A stretch of 7,818 bases of DNA. Source: an uncultured Clostridia bacterium (GTDB lineage Bacteria; Bacillota; Clostridia; Christensenellales; Aristaeellaceae). The DNA is taken from assembly GCA_947600345.1 (NCBI GenBank), contig CANQGC010000129.1, positions 1-7,818 of the forward strand, written 5' to 3'. Positions 6,059 through 7,818 of this stretch are shown here, one piece after another. Position 1 is the first letter of the stretch, and each line of letters opens with the position of its first letter. Both the position numbers and the translations under genes were made by a program. The notes below the pieces were generated by a model that was given only the letters and a program-made list of their open reading frames with translations, was not told where the DNA came from and searched no databases.

Positions 6059-6189
6059 TAGGGGTTCCTCCTTCTCGTTTTAACCTCCCCGGCCTTCCTC
6101 TCCGAGCGGCAACCCCAGTGGAAGCTCCACCGGAGCCAACCGCCGCACGAATCCGGACGGGTGCGATTTGGACATAGAAAATTTGTCCA
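6059..6189 (-). promoter_or_regulatory. Structured 5' leader of rpsB
   Basis: The predicted transcript leader is about 130 nt. It has three local hairpins in order of transcription: GGACA/TGTCC (6188-6184 with 6174-6170); CGCAC/GTGCG (6165-6161 with 6148-6144); and a longer one at 6137-6108, where CCGGTGGA pairs with TCCACTGG over a GCT loop with weaker GGC/GCC closure outside. None has a following T run, so they are not terminators. Ribosomal protein operons led by rpsB are known to be autoregulated by S2 in some bacteria. Whether this leader is an S2 binding site is an inference. Confidence 0.45.
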
Positions 6190-6195
6190 TCAGCT

Positions 6196-6225
6196 ATTGT
6201 AACACAGGCGGGCGGTGGAAAACAA
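6196..6225 (-). promoter_or_regulatory. Candidate promoter of the rpsB-tsf-pyrH operon
   Basis: On the minus strand a good -10 box TACAAT (6201-6196), preceded by TGTGT, lies 18 bp from a weak -35 box TTGTTT (6225-6220). Transcription would start near 6189, immediately at the first leader hairpin. The AT-rich segment 6226-6245 just upstream could act as an UP-like element. The rest of the gap to the next gene (6246-6369) shows only weak hairpins and no clear terminator. Confidence 0.6.
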
Positions 6226-6369
6226 GTTTGAAATGTTAAATTTGAGAAGGATTCTTGGGCCCTCCGCCGGGACTGCGCGAGGGGTGCGCAAAACTTGTGC
6301 CGCGGCATCTGCGGGCGGCATTCTGCGGTTTCCGGATTCTTGCGCGGAGGCTTGGAGGAACGAGGGCCG

Positions 6370-6609
6370 CTAGGACGCGCTCTGGTTCGTCTCGGGGTAG
6401 ACGATCTGCACGCGCTCGCTGGGAGGGACCTGAGAGATGGGCTCCATGGTGATCCGACACCTGGGGCGAAGCTGGCGGCATGCGCCACGCGTCTCGCAGG
6501 CCACAATTCGAATCTCGTTGACCGGCTGTTCACGGCGGCGGTCGGCCATGATCAGCGCGGCACGCAGCAGCGCCTCCATGAAGTTGGAGGCCATCATCTC
6601 TCTAGACAT
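6370..6609 (-). CDS. Small cysteine-containing protein of unknown function
   Basis: This encodes 79 residues; the family is not recognised. The ATG at 6609 is chosen because GGAG lies 9 bases upstream and because it overlaps the TAG of the preceding XRE gene by 8 bases (ATGTCTAG), suggesting translational coupling. ATGs at 6597 and 6594 are alternatives. The N-terminal part (MSREMMASNFMEALLRAALI) looks like an amphipathic helix, followed by a charged RRREQ. The middle has three cysteines, ACETRGACRQLRPRC, in a basic context. The end, PPSERVQIVYPE, is polar. There is no signal peptide or membrane helix. The plus-strand frame over the same bases has no binding site. The link to the XRE regulator suggests a regulator-plus-effector pair, but there is no sequence evidence for a function. 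Confidence 0.55.
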   Translation of the reverse strand: MSREMMASNFMEALLRAALIMADRRREQPVNEIRIVACETRGACRQLRPRCRITMEPISQVPPSERVQIVYPETNQSAS

Positions 6610-6826
6610 CCTTTTCATCTCCATTCTGACTGATGAGCACACGATCCACTGAGAGATTCAGACATTCACACAGCCTGTGCAGCGTTGCCGACTGGGGGTC
6701 GGTTTTTTCATTTTCGATGTAGCGTATGGTTCGATCCGAGACACCGGCGCGCTCCGCGAGCTTCTCCTGGCTGAGATTGAGTTGTCTGCGCGTTGCCTTG
6801 AGCTTTTCCCGGTCCAAACCGCTCAT
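6602..6826 (-). CDS. XRE-family helix-turn-helix regulator
   Basis: This encodes 74 residues that are almost entirely one lambda Cro/C1-type DNA-binding domain. The ATG at 6826 follows AAGGGGAG by 7 bases; an upstream TTG at 6871 is not supported. The helix-turn-helix spans about residues 8-62: LKATRRQLNLSQEKLAERAG forms helices 1-2, VSDRTIRYIENEKTDPQ the recognition helix and following loop, and LHRLCECLNLSVDRVL the last helices. There is no sensor or dimerisation extension, so it probably dimerises through the domain itself. Upstream lie inverted repeats (6861-6892) that could be its own operator. Its stop overlaps the start of the unknown 79-residue gene. Small regulators of this kind occur in prophages, toxin-antitoxin loci and chromosomal switches; nothing here decides which. 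Confidence 0.88.
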   Translation of the reverse strand: MSGLDREKLKATRRQLNLSQEKLAERAGVSDRTIRYIENEKTDPQSATLHRLCECLNLSVDRVLISQNGDEKDV

Positions 6827-6860
6827 TTTGCGACTCCCCTTACACGTTAAGCATAGAGGA

Positions 6861-6892
6861 TTTCCTGGCAATAAAACAGGAAAAGCTTTTCC
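6861..6892. promoter_or_regulatory. Overlapping palindromes upstream of the 74-residue XRE gene
   Basis: TTTCCTG (6861-6867) and CAGGAAA (6877-6883) form a 7-bp inverted repeat with a 9-base gap. This overlaps a perfect 14-bp palindrome, GGAAAAGCTTTTCC (6879-6892). Three copies of the half-site TTTCC/GGAAA are therefore phased within 32 bp, 35-66 bases before the XRE start. Such spacing is typical of Cro/C1-type operators. A matching promoter could not be assigned with confidence. Confidence 0.5.
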
Positions 6893-6945
6893 GCTTTCGA
6901 CGTTTATGCGTATTTTATCGAAATTAATAATTGTTAAAAAGAAAA

Positions 6946-7227
6946 TTATTGGTTATTTACGGCGATGGATTCCTTTGGCGTCCCTTCGAAGTCCAGGATC
7001 TCGGAGAGGGGAACGTCGAGCGCCTGACAGAAGATCATCAGGTCGATGTCGGTCACGAAGCGCTGGCCGTTCTCCACGCGGCGGATAAAATGGTTGTCCA
7101 CGTCGTAGCCGAGCACCTGCATCCGATAGGATAGCTTGCGCTGGGAGAGCTTGCGCTCCTTGCGAAGCGATGCGATGCGCTCCCCGCACAGGTTGTTTCT
7201 GCCGTCCGGAGCCTTGATCTTGAACAT
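6946..7227 (-). CDS. XRE-family helix-turn-helix regulator, clostridial GYDVDNHFIRR type
   Basis: This encodes 93 residues. Of the ATGs in the same frame (7272, 7236, 7233, 7227), 7227 is preferred because AAAGG ends 9 bases upstream; the earlier ones precede or overlap that site. A lambda-repressor-like DNA-binding domain fills about residues 14-74: CGERIASLRKERKLSQRKLS, then RMQVLGYDVDNHFIRRVENG, QRFVTDIDLMIFCQALDVPL and SEILDF. The GYDVDNHFIRR-ENG-RFVTD pattern recalls a common group of clostridial single-domain regulators of unknown target. The last 15 residues are a short polar tail. A long inverted repeat straddles its upstream region (7242-7314) and is the best candidate operator. It ends 119 bases before the other XRE gene, with an AT-rich gap between them. 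Confidence 0.88.
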   Translation of the reverse strand: MFKIKAPDGRNNLCGERIASLRKERKLSQRKLSYRMQVLGYDVDNHFIRRVENGQRFVTDIDLMIFCQALDVPLSEILDFEGTPKESIAVNNQ

Positions 7228-7241
7228 CCCCATCATCCTTT

Positions 7242-7314
7242 GTTGAATACTGTTTAGTACCCCGCAGACCATTATGCGCGCACGGGATCAATAAAATGGT
7301 AAATAGTATTCAAC
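7242..7314. promoter_or_regulatory. Long symmetric operator-like inverted repeat upstream of the 93-residue XRE gene
   Basis: GTTGAATACTGTTTA (7242-7256) matches the reverse complement of 7300-7314 at 14 of 15 positions. Within it, ACCATT (7268-7273) and AATGGT (7295-7300) form another inverted repeat, and the palindrome TGCGCGCA (7275-7282) sits at the centre. The left copy also contains TACTGTTTAGTA, a 4-4-4 palindrome of Cro/C1 style. Minus-strand CATAAT (7276-7271) is a possible -10 box, with no good -35 box. Confidence 0.6.
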
Positions 7315-7360
7315 GGGTGAAGGATGTAAGAAAATTGTCGAAATTGTGGCAAACGGAGGC

Positions 7361-7392
7361 AAAGAAAATTCGGAGGGCGGGGGCCCTCCGAA
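7361..7392 (-). terminator. Intrinsic terminator of uppP
   Basis: On the minus strand TTCGGAGGG (7392-7384) pairs perfectly with CCCTCCGAA (7377-7369) over a 6-base loop, followed by TTTTCTTT (7368-7361). It lies 11 bases after the uppP stop and separates that gene from the XRE genes. Confidence 0.92.
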
Positions 7393-7403
7393 CGGAAGCG
7401 CGC

Positions 7404-7817
7404 TCAGAACGCGATCCAGTGGAACACGAAGTTGTTCAGCAGCAGGATCGTGCCCAGCACGAAGGTGTAGATGGCGAACACGTTCAGGCTCACCTTGCGG
7501 ATCAGCGCCAGGAAGCCCTTGATGGCGATCAGCCCGAACACCGCCGCCGCCAGCACGCCCAGTATGGTGGGCAGCGGCGAGATGGCACCGCCCGCGCCGT
7601 CGAAGATCACGTCCTTCAGATCGAGCACCGCCGAGCCGAGGATGGCCGGGATGGACATCAGGAACGAGAAGTCCGCCGCGCGCTTGCGGGACAGGCCCGA
7701 GGCCACGCCGCCGGAGATGGTGCTGCCCGAGCGGGACAGGCCCGGCAATATGGCCACCGCCTGCATGCAGCCCATGGCCAGGGCGTCGCGCAAGCCAATG
7801 GTCTTGTGGAGCGCGCG
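7404..7817 (-). CDS. uppP: Undecaprenyl-diphosphate phosphatase, C-terminal half
   Basis: The gene enters from the right edge; 137 residues and the TGA stop (7406-7404) are visible, about half of the usual 270-280. UppP (BacA) is a polytopic membrane enzyme that dephosphorylates undecaprenyl diphosphate to recycle the lipid carrier of peptidoglycan and other wall polymers; raised levels give bacitracin tolerance. The key evidence is AVAILPGLSRSGSTISGG, containing the conserved PGxSRSG motif with catalytic-region Ser/Arg residues, followed by GLSRKRAADFSFLMSIPAIL, also a family signature. Further hydrophobic segments follow (ILGVLAAAVFGLIAIKGFLA and VFAIYTFVLGTILLLNNFVF), matching the last membrane helices. 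The first conserved Glu-rich motif is outside the window. A TTG at 7793 is internal and not a start. Confidence 0.95.
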   Translation of the reverse strand, partial: RALHKTIGLRDALAMGCMQAVAILPGLSRSGSTISGGVASGLSRKRAADFSFLMSIPAILGSAVLDLKDVIFDGAGGAISPLPTILGVLAAAVFGLIAIKGFLALIRKVSLNVFAIYTFVLGTILLLNNFVFHWIAF

Positions 7818-7818
7818 G

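Noticed and set aside
6246..6369. Terminator between the small cysteine gene and the rpsB promoter
   Set aside because: Only a 5-bp stem (TGCGC/GCGCA) and other weak pairings were found, without a T run in the right place. A repeated GGATTCTTG (6249-6257, 6333-6341) has no evident meaning.
6295..6633. Plus-strand open frame of 112 residues opposite the small cysteine protein
   Set aside because: It has no ribosome binding site and a His/Arg/Gly-rich product, while the minus-strand frame is coupled to the XRE gene.
7318..7329. Plus-strand gene starting at the ATG at 7324, divergent from the XRE gene
   Set aside because: The ATG is followed immediately by TAA and no open frame continues before the uppP terminator.

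Overview
This GC-rich window looks like the chromosome of a high-GC member of the Clostridia (Bacillota), probably an uncultured gut-type lineage. The evidence is protein resemblance: an LtaS-like sulfatase-fold enzyme, a sigma factor paired with a DUF4179-like membrane anti-sigma protein, a RelB/DUF6290-like antitoxin, a clostridial type of XRE regulator, and strong AAGGAGG-type ribosome binding sites. No 16S or other marker allows a finer placement. There are no tRNA or rRNA genes, no CRISPR array and no transposase.

Left third, plus strand. The C-terminal part of an LtaS/sulfatase-superfamily protein (3-833) ends in a strong intrinsic terminator. Next comes a sigma-70 family (ECF-like) sigma factor (949-1452) whose stop overlaps the start of a 506-residue single-pass membrane protein (1449-2969). 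These two form a translationally coupled sigma/anti-sigma unit with its own candidate promoter, which has a perfect palindrome in its spacer. A short RelB-like antitoxin (3042-3278) follows, with no recognisable toxin.

Middle. About 306 bp between the antitoxin and pyrH (3279-3584) carry no convincing gene. They hold a dense series of perfect hairpins and short direct repeats resembling a composite extragenic palindromic element. It lies where the plus-strand genes converge on the minus-strand ribosomal operon.

Right of this, minus strand. The core translation operon rpsB-tsf-pyrH is read right to left (6058 to 3585), with a promoter and a structured leader of about 130 nt ahead of rpsB. An intrinsic terminator between tsf and pyrH probably lowers pyrH expression relative to rpsB-tsf. 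The usual next gene, frr, is not present; pyrH runs straight into the hairpin element.

Further right, still minus strand, are two small XRE-type regulators (7227-6946 and 6826-6602), each with inverted repeats upstream that could be operators. The second overlaps by 8 bp an unrecognised 79-residue cysteine-containing protein. The window ends inside uppP (undecaprenyl-diphosphate phosphatase, C-terminal half), which has its own terminator.

Most of the window is ordinary chromosome. The parts worth a second look are the hairpin-rich element, the attenuator-like hairpin before pyrH, the rpsB leader, the long symmetric operator-like repeat upstream of the first XRE gene, and the two small orphan gene contexts.
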